Assembly (NCBI GenBank): GCA_964016875.1
Contig: OZ024720.1
Span: forward strand, 18,092,242-18,156,241
DNA length: 64,000 nt
From: Fallopia convolvulus
Lineage: Eukaryota; Streptophyta; Magnoliopsida; Caryophyllales; Polygonaceae
Direction of reading: 5' to 3'
Both the position numbers and the translations under genes were made by a program. Each line of letters starts with the position of its first letter. The first letter of the stretch is position 1. The notes under the pieces were generated by a model. The model was given only the letters and a program-made list of their open reading frames with translations, made no database searches and had not been told where the DNA came from. Positions 11,161-21,965 of the stretch are shown here, piece after piece.

Positions 11161-12444
11161 TGTTGAAGGGATTCTTGAACAAATAAATTTATATTCAAGA
11201 CCCCGCTGAGTACAACGAAGTCAGGTTCGTCCACGGGAATGAGAATAGGGCTAAAGATTAGTTGATAAACTACGAAAAGCAAGAGAACAAACAAAGGACT
11301 AAGGGTCGAACACGACCTTATGGGGTCGAGATCGAGTCAACTTAATGGGTTTTAATCAAGTATAAAAAGAGCAATCCTAGGGCTAGGGCTACCACAACAA
11401 CAACCATACATGCTTTTAACAAGAATTCACAACTATCATGCAATCTAGATCATAGAAAAGTCAACTGTCGCAAACAATTCAAGTTATTCAATCAACTGTC
11501 GCAAATTAAACAACTTTCTATGTATCTTTCAACCTAGTAAAATCAACTTTCGCAAATAATCCTATTAGATCTAATCAAGCAACCAACTTTACACTTTCGC
11601 TTTTAGGTTAATTGCAAGATATTGCCTCAACTTTCGCAAAGGTATTAAGCACAAGATAGATAGATATGATCTTCAAGCATTCAAGTTTAGACATGCATGA
11701 TTGTGTTGGGTTTTCACCCAACCCTAGAATCTAAGAAAACTACTCACACATTGAGAAGAAAGAAGAAGACATGATCATGAAAAACAAACCGAAAAATCAA
11801 ATTAAAAACAAAGAAGTCTTACGAATTTCTCCAACTTCCTCCAAGTCTTCCCTTTAATCTCCAAATAACCTCCAAACAAAAGCTAGAAAAAGAGAGAGTT
11901 TAACTAGAAGGTCTAGCCCCTTTTTATAGAGAAAAAGGAGCCCTAATTACACTAGGAAACAAGATAAAACTACTTCCTAAAATAAAAGATAGAATATATC
12001 CATAAAGATCTCGGAATAAGGCAAGAGTCGGCGCCCCGATCGACCCACATAGGGTCGTTCTTGACCCCCCTGGGGTCGGTCCTGAGGCTTGTCTTTTGGG
12101 ATGGGTCGATCTTGGCATGTGTAGGCTCGTGCACGACCATGTTGAGTCGTTCTTGGATTGCCTTGGCTCGTGCACGAGCTCCTTTGGCTTGATTCTACTC
12201 TTTTTTTGGCCTCCTTCCTTAACTTCTCTTCATAGCTCGTCCAGCTCTTCGTATGACACTCCAAAATTCTTCGGTTACGCTCCAAAATACCTACAAAAGA
12301 CACAAAATACACATAGTTTCCGAATCTCAAGGAAATACGAAAACTAAAGCAAAAAGACTTAAAAACATAAAACTCTAATGCGAAAATCAACTTAATATAA
12401 TCTATCTAGACACTAAAAACCTACTTAAAAAGCGGATATCATCA
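11161..12444 (-). repeat. E2 5' LTR (about 1284 bp)
   Basis: It runs from TGATGATATCCGC (minus strand, from 12444) to TTCAACA at 11161. The ends align with those of the E1 LTR, but the body is largely different. It contains the E2 forms of the palindromic word: GTCG-AACA-CGAC at 11305-11316, CTCG-TGCA-CGAC at 12126-12137 and CTCG-TGCA-CGAG at 12167-12178. No gene is seen in it. Confidence 0.85.
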
Positions 12445-12461
12445 AACTACAGAGTTCGACT

Positions 12462-12501
12462 AGAGTTACACTTGCGCTTCATGAAGCGCAAGTGTAACTC
12501 T
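12462..12501. repeat. Perfect 40-bp palindrome
   Basis: The two 20-bp arms (12462-12481 and 12482-12501) are exact reverse complements, centred on CTTCA|TGAAG. Such a sequence would form a cruciform or a long RNA hairpin. It lies at the left end of the MULE. Confidence 0.97.
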
Positions 12502-12540
12502 ATCCGATATCGCTTTGCCTAGTCTGGGTGCATTGCAAAT

Positions 12541-12560
12541 CATGAAGCGCACGCTTCATG
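12541..12560. repeat. Inverted repeat CATGAAGCG / CGCTTCATG
   Basis: The 9-bp arms CATGAAGCG and CGCTTCATG are separated by CA. They use the same word as the 40-bp palindrome and the right-end cluster, but turned inside out. Confidence 0.9.
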
Positions 12561-12789
12561 ATGTGCAAGGCATATAAATTGAGGTTAGTGGTTTGGTAAT
12601 AATGAGCTACAAAGCCAAGTTTGTTTCATCATGTAAGCATTGATGCTTGTACTTATATGATCCAATTCAAAGCCATTAACAATTATACAAGCACAAAACC
12701 ATATTTAGCATAAGAAGCAAACACTAATCCCAAAAATGCATTACAAATAATACTAATACGGTTCTAACTAATGACATATATCATCAACT

Positions 12790-13440
12790 TCAAACAGCAA
12801 CATTTGGTTCGAGATTATGGCTAATCCGCTTCTCGTGCCATTTTACCATTCTCTGTCTAAACAGCTCATCCCACCCGTTGACGCTAGGTTGATGGCTTCT
12901 TGTACAATCTCTCGGCGGAGGAGGAAATGGGGAGTCGTCGCTCAACCAGACTTGCAAATTAAACACATAATATATTACCGAGTAAAAAGTATAAGCGCTA
13001 ATTTACTTTCATGATAATAATGTATGACTCACAGGTATGAAGTGATCTTTGTTTCCCACGAGCGCTATGGCATATATCTTCGATGGAGGGTACCGGTTGT
13101 CCCCTCTCGCCTGCATCGACAAGCATGTATGCGATCCATCCCACGACAACAAAACAAATGCAACCTGATGTATTGTAGCAAAGATCAAACCGGCTATGGG
13201 CATCTCCATCCAATATCTTTTAGCGCAAGGGCTAACTACATAGGGCATAGTATCCAACATCTCATAAATAGGAGATTTGTTCCAAATAGGCTCATATACA
13301 TCTCTGTTCCTCCTCAATTCGGCTGTCAACTCCAACCGAACTCTACGGTACTCGTTCTATAATTGTCCTAACAACACGGTGAGTGATCGATAACCGTAAT
13401 GCCCATCTGCCATTACATCCTGCACCTAATCAATGTAAGG
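12790..13440 (-). pseudogene. MULE C-terminal OTU-like cysteine protease domain, inactive
   Basis: The frame VQDVMADGHYGYRSLTVLLGQ at about 13377-13429 matches the OTU active-site region, whose hallmark is DGxC. Here the Cys position is Tyr (TAC at 13396-13398). A TAG at 13357-13359 follows. The next stretch (RNRDVYEPIWNKSPIYEMLD, then LIFATIHQVAFVLLSW) matches the OTU middle region. After a GT-AG intron (about 12958-13031) the final exon, DDSPFPPPPRDC to EPNVAV, ends at a TGA at 12790-12792. OTU proteases remove ubiquitin-like modifiers. The missing Cys and the stop make this copy inactive. Domain assignment is by motif only. Confidence 0.7.
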
Positions 13441-13485
13441 AAACATGAAATCGTTAACATTGTCAACTCCAATGTTGAAATCCAG

Positions 13486-14590
13486 TCACATCATGCTGCC
13501 CCTCTCTTCTTGTGTACTTGTCCCCGTCGCAACTTTTTTCGGGGCCTTGTTGGTTGAGCCCTTTGGCCTTCCACGCTTTTTCCCGGGCAATGAGGTTTTT
13601 ACTTCGATCCCCTTTTCCTTCTGTTGCTTCTCCTTTTCATATGCCTCCATCTGATACTCAAGCAAAGTATTGTTCCTCTTTGTTGACCACTTAGTGGACC
13701 CCTTTGACCGCCCCTTCTTCATAGCATCTATCTGCTCAATCAAAGACGACTCTTTTCCCAGCACATTGTCTACAAACGAATTTGTGATCGAGTACACAGG
13801 GTCATATGTCAATTCACCACTACGCTTCCTCTCCACCATATCTTCCCATGTGATCTCGGTAAGTTTTTTTGCCTCTTTGTCTTCTATGGGCATGCGCTTC
13901 GGATCAACTCCCTCCCATACCACCTGATGCCAAAATGGGTGTATGTCACCTGGCGGGATCGGCCGCTTAGTTAGAATGGCTTGGGAAATCGTATGACGGC
14001 AAGGCAGACCCATGCACTCTCGTACCCAAAAATCAGCACACTGTTTCCCTAATTTTCCTTCTGCGACGTCCCTTTTCAGGTCGTAGTACATATTTAACAA
14101 CTTCATAATGAACCAAGTTGACATTTTGTAAAATAGGCGCATGAATATCGTCCTAACTCTACTAGGGACACTATTCAACTCAGTTGGAATCTTGCTACGT
14201 GACATCTCCAAATCCCACCTTATATCATTTACTTGGGACTGAATGTGATTGTGGATCCTTCCGATCACTGTGTTGAAGCTTCCTCGAGAACTGTGAAGTA
14301 TTTTTTTAAGCACGCTGTGCATTCCCTCCGCCTTGTGTCATACATATTAGTATTATGTACATTATAAATGTGTAAATCACATAATTTGAACAACCAAAAA
14401 TATGTAAAACATTAAAACGTGTGTACCTGTTTGTTGTTCTCGTTTCAAAGTGGGTACAGTGATCGGTCCATGCTCTAACTATCGACTTCTTGTAAGGCCC
14501 GAGCCACGACCTCTCAACATACTTCATCAGCCCTGGCCAATGCCATTTCACTCTTCTAAGCCATGTCGTACCTATCAATACATGAAACAA
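13486..14590 (-). pseudogene. MULE transposase C-terminal half with SWIM finger and AT-hook
   Basis: Two overlapping frames, probably separated by a small intron near 14337-14433, encode WHWPGLMKYVERSWLGPYKK, TDHCTHFETRTTNR and EGMHSVLKKILHSSRGSF. This is the helical region after the catalytic core in FAR1/MULE proteins. Next comes a SWIM-type finger with the CX7CX4CXH pattern (CADFWVREC, GLPCRH). The C-terminal basic part includes KKRGRPKGSTNK, a canonical AT-hook that binds AT-rich DNA minor groove. Acceptor and frame do not match cleanly at the TTNR junction, so at least one frameshift is likely. Confidence 0.75.
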
Positions 14591-14653
14591 TTATACAACT
14601 TTACAAAAACAATATTTGGCTCAATATATAGAAAAACACTTAACAGATTGTAC

Positions 14654-15208
14654 CTGTTGGTCTTATATGTTATGTCCATAAAGGCGACATATGGAAAAAA
14701 ATTCAGTAGATGCAGCGACATGGGGTGCACAAAGAAGAGGATATCAATATAATCTGAACCACCTATCCTATTCGGAAATGCTCTGTAATCGTTTCTTTGT
14801 AGAAAATGCAGTGCATATTGGGTGGTTGTCAGATTTGCACTATATTCTTTCAAATATCGTGCCCTCAAATTTGAAACTTGCTTCCTTGATGTCACATTTC
14901 CGGGGTAAAGATTTCTCAACCGCTCCACTATACGAGCAGGTGGCACATATATATAGCTCAATTCCTTCACAAGCAATTTTTGTGCTTCCGTCATTCGGCC
15001 TGAAAATGAATTGCCAAGCAAACTAGTGGGGAGGTCGTGGTTGTGAACTCCGCACACAATCGTTAGTGCCCACTTACCGATTGATTTACTTCTAACACCA
15101 AGCAACTCGAATTTGCATTTGCACTTGCCTAGCCCAGGTTATCATTTGATCTCGACTATCCCACACCCCATCGTGATGAAAGTCAGCAGAAAAATCTCTC
15201 CCGTTTAC
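14654..15208 (-). pseudogene. MULE transposase N-terminal half, catalytic core truncated
   Basis: The sequence reads VNGRDFSADFHHDGVWDSRD at the 5' end, then changes frame to KCKCKFELLGVRSKSIGKW and IVCGVHNHDL (WRKY/FAR1-like zinc-binding region). Then come NVTSRKQVSNLRARY and MDITYKTNR, which holds the first catalytic Asp. The region normally following it, about 100 residues with the second catalytic Asp, is absent. Only an 80-nt GT-AG-like gap (14580-14653) separates MDITYKTNR from the downstream helical region. The copy is therefore an internal-deletion pseudogene. Confidence 0.75.
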
Positions 15209-15466
15209 CTATTTATAAATTAAAATTACTTTCAATTAAATTGCAAATACACAATATGTTTTTAACAATAACATATTTTTTACTATTATTTTCCATTCAA
15301 CTCAACACTATTGAATAACAATAATATTATTTCTAAAGGTTTATAATCAGTACAAATGTATAAGATTAATAATTTAATTTTTTTTAATTAATAAATACAA
15401 ATAACGATACCTTCAAAGTTCAGAATATAAAACTATAAACTGCAATTTATATTTCAAAAAACTTAC

Positions 15467-15613
15467 CTCGACTATGTCGTTTTCTTCTTCATCAATGTCT
15501 ATTTCTCCTCCTCCTTCTTCTTCAAAAGATGATGATGATTCCGCTTCATACGGTTCATCTGAAAAAGGCGTTCCGTCGATGAATTTTATTCATATGATTT
15601 ATTGGATGCCATT
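15467..15613 (-). pseudogene. MULE acidic first exon
   Basis: An ATG at 15611-15613 starts MASNKSYE and hits a TAA. A second frame then gives DGTPFSDEPYEAESSSS and an E/D-rich stretch down to NDIVE, followed by a consensus donor (CGAG|GTAAGT at 15466). The intron 15209-15466 rejoins in phase at VNGRDF. The frame break near 15590 is another sign of decay. An acidic N-terminus is common in FAR1/MULE proteins. Confidence 0.6.
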
Positions 15614-15811
15614 GTATTTTGTGAACGTTGTGTTTCTTAACTCATAAACTTTTTGATATATGAATATATATAGGCCTTAAATGTTTGTTATCTAATCTAT
15701 CTTATGATACAAAGATATAAATTAGATATGAAAATAATTTTGTTTCCAAATTTACGTAAATACCTAATTCCATGGCGGCGGTGGCGTGGCACGCGGGGAA
15801 TCCCTAGAAAC

Positions 15812-15940
15812 CCTTACGCTTCAGGAAGCGTCACTCTTTATAAAGAGTGACGCTTCATGAAGCGCATGAGCCAAGGTCCCCGCGAAGGGCACCCTTGGGT
15901 CATACGCTTCATGAAGCGTACGCTTCATGAAGCGTATGAG
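15812..15940. repeat. Cluster of palindromes at MULE right end
   Basis: About 48 bp around 15814-15862 form a near-perfect palindrome centred on TTTATAAA (one mismatch). Its arms are themselves palindromes of the ACGCTTCATGAAGCGT type. Two more perfect 16-bp copies of ACGCTTCATGAAGCGT follow side by side at about 15903-15936. A further inverted repeat (GGTCCCCGCG / GGGCACCC) lies between them. There are no ORFs here. Confidence 0.9.
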
Positions 15941-15960
15941 TCCCGTGTGCGCGGAGCATT

Positions 15961-18140
15961 TTTTTCCTATGCATAAGGAATCACCCTAATTTTATCGTAT
16001 AATTAGTTAAAAGATTTGGTTAATCTTTTCCATATATTCTTGTCACCGATCTTCTAACCCTGTGGAATCCAATCTTCTACAAAACCAAGAATCAACCTCT
16101 CTCCCTCGTTACCTTCCCATTAAATCACCGCCATCAAACCTTGCTTCTTCTCTCCCTTCACGTGCAACTCCAAGCGGAAGAAAGGAACGGTCTTCGTGCT
16201 CGTCCTCTTACGCCGGTGCGAGTTCGATCGTCGACGCTTCCCAGAAGATCGACGCCGATCACCCTCTTTGCCAGGTTCGTGTTTTCCGGTAAGCTTCCTC
16301 ACTTGTGCCACGCCCCTCTGTTTCGCCTTCCATACTTGTACGCCGATCGATTCTGTCATCACCTATCGGTTTCCTCATTGCCGATCGATCTGAGCCTTCA
16401 CCATTTTTGTTCGAGGTCTTTGTCGGTGAGACACTCGTCAGGGAGACAGGGACACCACCCCATTGTAGTTGGTGAGTCCTCTGCTCCGTCTCCTCTTTCT
16501 CCTTTTCATGTTGGGTGTGGGTTTTAATTTGAGTGGTTGCCTCGTTGTGTGATCGGGTCGAGTGTAGGCGTAGGTCTTTTTGTGTACGACTGAATTAACA
16601 AGCTAAGTAATTTTTGATTAGTGTGGCAGTGGAGTTGGGTTTAGGGTGGTTGAAGGTTAGAGGTGGGATTAGGGTGTTAATCTCTAGTTAGTGTTTAGGT
16701 GTTGTATGGAAGTGTGTTAGGTAGTAATGAAGGTTTAATTATGTCTAGTTAGGAGTAATTGTACGTAAAAAGGGTTAGAAAAGTCTTGAGTGGTGCTTGT
16801 TCAGCTAGTTAGTGGTTAGCTAGTTAATGGTGTAGCTTGTTTGGCTAATTGGTCTCGACCTTCGGTGTTTGCTATATTATGGTTTAGGTAATTGGAATTA
16901 TGTAAGAGAAGACGTATACAAGTAATTAGGGACGAGTTAGGTTAAGTAAGAAATTTTTTGGTGTTAGAGGGGTTCGTTTAATTCCTAAGTTAATATCTTC
17001 TTTTACTTTAATCCAATAGTTCAAAGTTGTTAATACTCATTGTTACCATATCTAGGAAACCGAATTAATTCTTTGAAATCCTCCGGCTTTAAAAATCAGC
17101 TAGCTAGGGATCAAGTAAAGAGGTAAGTCAGTTTTTGACTTGCTTAGTTATTTTCTGTCTTATTAGATTTTGTGCCGTTATTGTAAGATTGGTTGTTTGG
17201 GAACTAGTCCCAAATATCTTTTGGAATGTTTTGGACTTGCTGTGTTGTTGTGTGCAAATTGGTTTTCAAATGGGTTTTATGGGAAATAAGTTTTTGAATG
17301 TTTTCTCTATGTTGGTACCATTTCTGGCACGACCATCGTAGTTGGCGGAGAGGAAGGGTTGCATATGTATGGTCTGTGTGACAGAGAAATCGTGCCCCTT
17401 CAAAAGAAAATGCTATCTGTGTGTTTTGGCAAGTGCTCCAGTTGAGGCTTAGTCGGGGTTAGAAGAAAGAAAGATGTGAGGAGTGGGAGGGCCTCCCTCT
17501 GCACTGTAGATTGGAAGACGAGATGGAGAATGATTTATGTTGCTTTAATTACGCGATTGTGTGTATGTGTGTTTGGCTTATCTGTGACTAACCGTCTAAT
17601 TTAGGTATTGGCCTTTAGAGTTATAGTTGTGATTGTGGATTCTGATTGTTGACTATAGAAAACTATGTTTAAACGTCTTATAATTTCCGCATATTATCTA
17701 ACATGGTAGATTAGTAGCTGACCCTTCGGGGATTCTTTTTCCAATTATAGGTATGTCGCAAGAAACCGTGCAGGAGCCTTGGCTGGATGGTGGAGTGGAT
17801 CGTTGACGCACGTGTCATTAGTTTGGGTTTTTCGGGTGTACTTCAGGAGGATTTATTATTATTATTAGTTTTGTTGAATTATTTTAATCGTCATTTTTAA
17901 GTGTTGTTTGGTAGAGATTGAGGAAAAATTCGGAAAGTGTTACTTGGTAATTTTGTTTATGCATTCGGGTATTCAAACATATTTTATATTCAGTTTTATA
18001 AATTCTAAAGTTGGATGTTTTATTTGTTTTCTCGTCGTGCCCACGTTGTAAGATCCTAAAATGTTGTTGCTAACCCACCTAAGTAGTTCCTAGTAAGGTC
18101 TACTACCACGTAGCGCCCTGTTGAAAGACGGAGTGTTACA
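15961..18140 (+). repeat. LTR F: 5'-truncated tRNA-Met-type LTR
   Basis: It ends GGAGTGTTACA at 18140, directly against an X repeat, and shares the modules of the other LTRs of this group: hairpin splice donor at 17121-17145, GGCAAGTGCTCCAGTTGAGG near 17428, GCTGACCCTTCGGGGA near 17718, GTCGTGCCCACGTTGTAAGA near 18033 and AAGTAGTTCCTAGTAAGG near 18079. The LTR start (TGTAA...) is not seen. Its 5' part appears to have been displaced by the MULE. It carries no coding region. Confidence 0.7.
17123..17750 (+). promoter_or_regulatory. Candidate LTR intron in LTR F
   Basis: The donor AGAG|GTAAGT is followed by a hairpin (AAGTCA...TGACTT). The acceptor ends ...TTTTTCCAATTATAG at 17750. The length is 628 nt, close to the matching intervals in three other LTRs (646, 626, 648). 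Assigned by comparison only; no transcript evidence. Confidence 0.5.
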
Positions 18141-18207
18141 TTAATTAATTGCATGCATCATAAATCATTAAAAAGATCAACCAGAAATGTACATTGTAAA
18201 TAAATGA
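18141..18207 (-). repeat. X repeat copy 1, first part
   Basis: The start of an X unit (ATTAATTGCATGCATCATAA...), cut off by the solo LTR at 18208 and resumed at 20543. The last five bases, AATGA (18203-18207), are the target duplication. Confidence 0.85.
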
Positions 18208-20542
18208 TGTAATACCCGTCTTTCGGACGGTGCTACTTAGAAATAGACCTCGCTAGGTACTATTTAAGTAGGTTGACAACTACAATTTAGGATCTTGCAA
18301 CGCGCGCACGACGAGAAAACATAATAAAAACATCCAACCTTTCATTTTATAAAAACATAGAAAACGTAGTTATTCATGTATTCCAGAAACATAAATATTC
18401 AAATGCGACGAATCACTACTAACAATAAATTATTCGAGGAAACAAAGACAAGTAATAATACTAACTCCATCATAATAGTAAAACCAACATCCTAGAAAGT
18501 CATAAATAAACTAACATAAACCCGACCCTACTATGACACGCGCTCTTCACCGCCCCGCCCCGCCATCTGGCCTCGGTTCTTGCACGGTTCCCTAGTTCCT
18601 ACCTGGAACTGAAAAATATTCCCCGAAGGGTCAGCTACTAATCTATCAAGTTAGAAAGAATACGGAAATTGCAAGCCGTTTTAAAAGCATTTCTAAAGTC
18701 AACATCCAAGTCCACAACCGCAATCATAACGCTAAAGGCCAATACCTAAATTAGTCATATTTAGTCACACATAAACACATACACATTTACAAATACAGCC
18801 ATATAACAAAACAATTCCTCTATCTCACAATCCGACTTCCAAGGCGCTCATCGTCGCGCCGAGTGCAGAGGCAGGCCCTCTCACTCCACTTCACAATCTC
18901 CCTTCTAACCCCGGCTAAGCCTCCCCTAGAGCACTTGCCAAAACACATAGATAATAATTTTCATTTTGAAGGGGCACGGTTTCCCTGTCACATGGGTCAA
19001 ACATAGCCAACTCTTCCTCAATGCCAGCTACGATGAGGCCGTGTCGAAAGCGGCACCAACACAGAGAAAACATTCCAAAAATATCTTGCCGATAAAATGC
19101 GTTCAAAACCATTTTACACACACAAGGATTCATGAAGTTCAAAACAATTTAAAAAGGTATTCGGGACTAGTTCCGAAAACCCGCCCTACAATAACGGTAT
19201 GCAATCTAATAGGATAGAGAAGAACCGAGCAAGTCGAAAACGACTTACCTCGTGATGAAAGATCCTTTGAAGAAGATGGAAAATAAGAGTGCGAACGGAA
19301 ACAATTTCGTAATAGAAATATTAACACGTGAGAATAAATTAAATACGAACGAAACCATACTAAACGACTCTTAAAAACAACACTCTATCAAATAAAAGGC
19401 TACTAAACATAGCTAATATTTATTCCACATACGAAACTCGGTATCCATGATCATCACCCACCCACTCTACTAACTTACAGTTAACTATTTCTCTTAACTC
19501 GATCACCATACGTATATGATTAAGACTTTACCTAAATAATTCTTTCTTCTGAAACTAAAGGAACACTTATTGATTATTCTAACTTATTAATCTAACTACT
19601 ACTGATGGCTAAGTAAAACAAAACGAATAATTTGAAATCAAACTCAACCCATTCATACAGAGAGGATAAAACCGGTCGTCCTCTTCCCTTCCCCTTCCAA
19701 GCCCAGTACGCTCTCCAATCTCGATTCACACCGACATGACAGAAAGAGAAGAAGGATAAAAAAAGGCGGCAGCTTACCCCGGCTCCACCGCGGATGAACA
19801 ACAGCGCGCGCACTCACAATTTTATCGATAAGCGTCGATCGGTTCTGAGGTTGAAGCCACACAAAGAAGAAGGTGAGACAGCCCGATATCGGAAACGGTT
19901 TACCGACGAAAACTCAAAACAGAGAAAGGAAGGATCTTTACCGAAACAAGGCAACACACGATGTTGTGTCGAAGAGGGACTGGTTCCCAGCGATTGCCCG
20001 GTCTCGTGATGAACGGCGTAAACTACTGGTGGTGTTTTTTCTTCGACAGGTTGCAACCAGAAAGGTCTTAGAATGACTGTTACCAAGAACTGACGATAGA
20101 GAAGGAATTTTCGGCTCTCCACACAACGAACAAAAAGTTTGGATTCAGTTGAATCTCGGTTGTAGATTGAAGGAGACGGAGATCGGGGTGAACTGTTTTA
20201 AAGGAGGAAATATTGGATTTAAGATATAAGATCGGGTTTTACTAAGTGATATATGATGGGGTGGTTAGGCTATAAGATTGGGTTTGGTTAACTAAGGTTA
20301 AATTAAAAGAATTTACTTGATTGCTTTAAAGATGGGATCGAAAGAGTTGGAAAAATAAATAAATGATTTAATTAGTTAACTATTAGGTAGAAAGAATAAT
20401 TATATAAAGAATTTTAAGGAATAATTCTAACAGATTTAATTATACCGGTGTCACTTGCGGGCTAAGAACTCCGTTGCTTGTAAACTAAGAAATTTTTTAT
20501 ATTTTTTTGACCCAAAAAGGAAAATGACACCCGAATTTTACA
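18208..20542 (-). mobile_element. Solo LTR 1 (2335 bp) with target duplication AATGA
   Basis: The minus strand reads TGTAAAATTCGGG (from 20542) to GGGTATTACA (at 18208). AATGA stands on both sides (18203-18207 and 20543-20547), and the flanks rejoin to a continuous X repeat. No internal region or PBS is present, so this is a solo LTR left by LTR-LTR recombination. It has the shared modules of the tRNA-Met-type group, including the candidate intron 18603-19248. Short ORFs at 19592-20126 overlap in both strands and look like chance frames in a GC-richer part. Confidence 0.9.
18603..19248 (-). promoter_or_regulatory. Candidate LTR intron in solo LTR 1
   Basis: The minus-strand donor GAG|GTAAGTCG lies in the hairpin AAGTCGTTTTCGACTT (19231-19246). 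The acceptor region is CCCTTCGGGGAATATTTTTC then AGTTCCAG at 18603. The length is 646 nt. Confidence 0.5.
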
Positions 20543-21965
20543 AATGATGAATATATATATATGTATATATATATGAATGTATATAAAACTGAAATTTTAA
20601 ATGAATACATAATAACTGTAAATGCAAAAGAATCATATTTAACTTCTAAAAATCATATACTATTTTCTATCTGAAAATCATGTTATACCATCAAGTCAAA
20701 ATAATGTTTTCTTTCACAAGCAAATGTTTTATTAATTAAACACTCCACGTGTTACTATACGGATCTCGAAAACCTTATCAATTCACATTCAAACTCAAGG
20801 TGGGAGTGGAGGCGTTAAATATTGTGCTTTGGGAAATAAGATAGAGAATAAGCGACATAGAGATAGAGTCCGAGTTAAAGAGAAACATAATAACATATGA
20901 ATAGTTTCATAAACAATTCAAAACACTAGTGAAATGCTCTTTGACTCTGGCGATATATCTATTGTTCCTTATCCTCCATCGTTTTCTTCCAAAACCTAAT
21001 TTCTAACGACTCTACTACCACCTTCTCCTTCTTTCCCTCTCGATCTTCAATAGTGTAGTAAGACTTTGTGTTTAATAAAAGAATCTTATAACTTTCATTG
21101 ATTGATGGAATTTCTTTTTATACAAGAGGTCTAATAATTATACTTGAGCCTCAAGTTATCTTGTGCTCCAAGTATTCTAAATTATTCTCCTAAATAAAAT
21201 TATATCTAAAAAATAATTTAATATGAAAAGAAATATAATATCTTAGAGCAGGGATCGGGTGATAGTCTATTTTAAAGTGAAAAATCAGAATAATTTAGGG
21301 GTGCTGGATTAGAAAAAGTGGACGAAAGAGATAAAAACGACCCGAATCAATAAAAAATCAAGTAAAATGGGGGTTCATTTTCAAAGGCAATGAAGGTAAT
21401 TTTAAATAAAATATTATAATTGTCTCAAAATATCCTCCCTTATCTCCCAAACACTTTCCTCCTTTCCCACCACTACAGAGATAACTGACTTTTTCTCGGG
21501 TTCCCAGAGGGCGAATTTGAAAGAATCGAGAGTTTGAAAGTTATTTAGTTAGTATTAGGGTTAATACTATGGTGTTTATATGGATAATTAAACTCATTTT
21601 GGGTTGTTACAATTTACTTAGGACTAGGGTTAATACTAGGGTGTTTATATAGATAATTAAACTAAGTTCTTCTTTTTTGTTAAAATGAAACTAAGTTGTT
21701 TAATAAATAAGGATTGGAAACAAAGGAAATTAACCAACAAGTTCAAGTTGATTATTTTCCGCTTCTGGTTAAGCGTACTAATATTCTCATTAAGCATTAA
21801 ATCCAACCCGAGATTAACATGCGGGTCATGATATCTCAATTGCTTGTAATTCAAGAAACTCGTTTTTCGATATAAAAACGAAAACGGGTAATATATTAAA
21901 CGCCTCATCTTCCAACTTGATCATCACACCAACTCGTTCAATCCCAATTATCTTAATTAATTGCA
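20543..21965 (-). repeat. X repeat copy 1, main part
   Basis: An AT-rich non-coding unit of about 1.5 kb, written here in the reverse of the orientation used at 25.4 kb. It contains two direct sub-repeats (TTTATATGGATAATTAAACT type) about 60 bp apart near 21575 and 21640, and a U3-like box (CTTGTAATTCAAG near 21845). The frame at 21657-21908 corresponds to the small ORF seen in other copies. I see no gene. Confidence 0.85.

Larger units (their letters stand above)
6997..12444 (-). mobile_element. E2: Athila-type Ty3/gypsy retrotransposon, interrupted by E1
   Basis: On the minus strand E2 has 5' LTR (11161-12444), PBS (11141-11157), gag, protease, RT and the start of RNase H, then stops where E1 begins. 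The rest of RNase H, integrase and the 3' LTR should lie beyond the left edge of the window. It belongs to the same lineage as E1 but a clearly separate family: the proteins align throughout with many substitutions, and the internal palindromic word differs. Its gag has two in-frame stops, and the PBS has two mismatches to tRNA-Asp, in keeping with an older insertion than E1. Confidence 0.9.
12445..15960 (-). mobile_element. Decayed Mutator-like element (MULE) with OTU domain
   Basis: Minus-strand coding remnants (12790-15613) give, in order, an acidic N-terminus, a zinc-binding/MULE transposase region, a SWIM-type finger, an AT-hook and an OTU-like protease domain. This is the layout of plant OTU-carrying MULEs and their FAR1-like relatives. 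Introns with GT-AG edges can still be placed. Both sides of the gene carry clusters of palindromes based on GCTTCATGAAGC (12462-12560 and 15812-15940), which probably mark the element ends. I could not define classical long TIRs or a 9-bp target duplication. The left edge touches the E2 LTR and the right edge touches LTR F. Confidence 0.75.

Noticed and set aside
19592..20126. Overlapping 60-100 codon frames in solo LTR 1
   Set aside because: They occur on both strands with no motif and lie wholly inside an LTR with clear boundaries.
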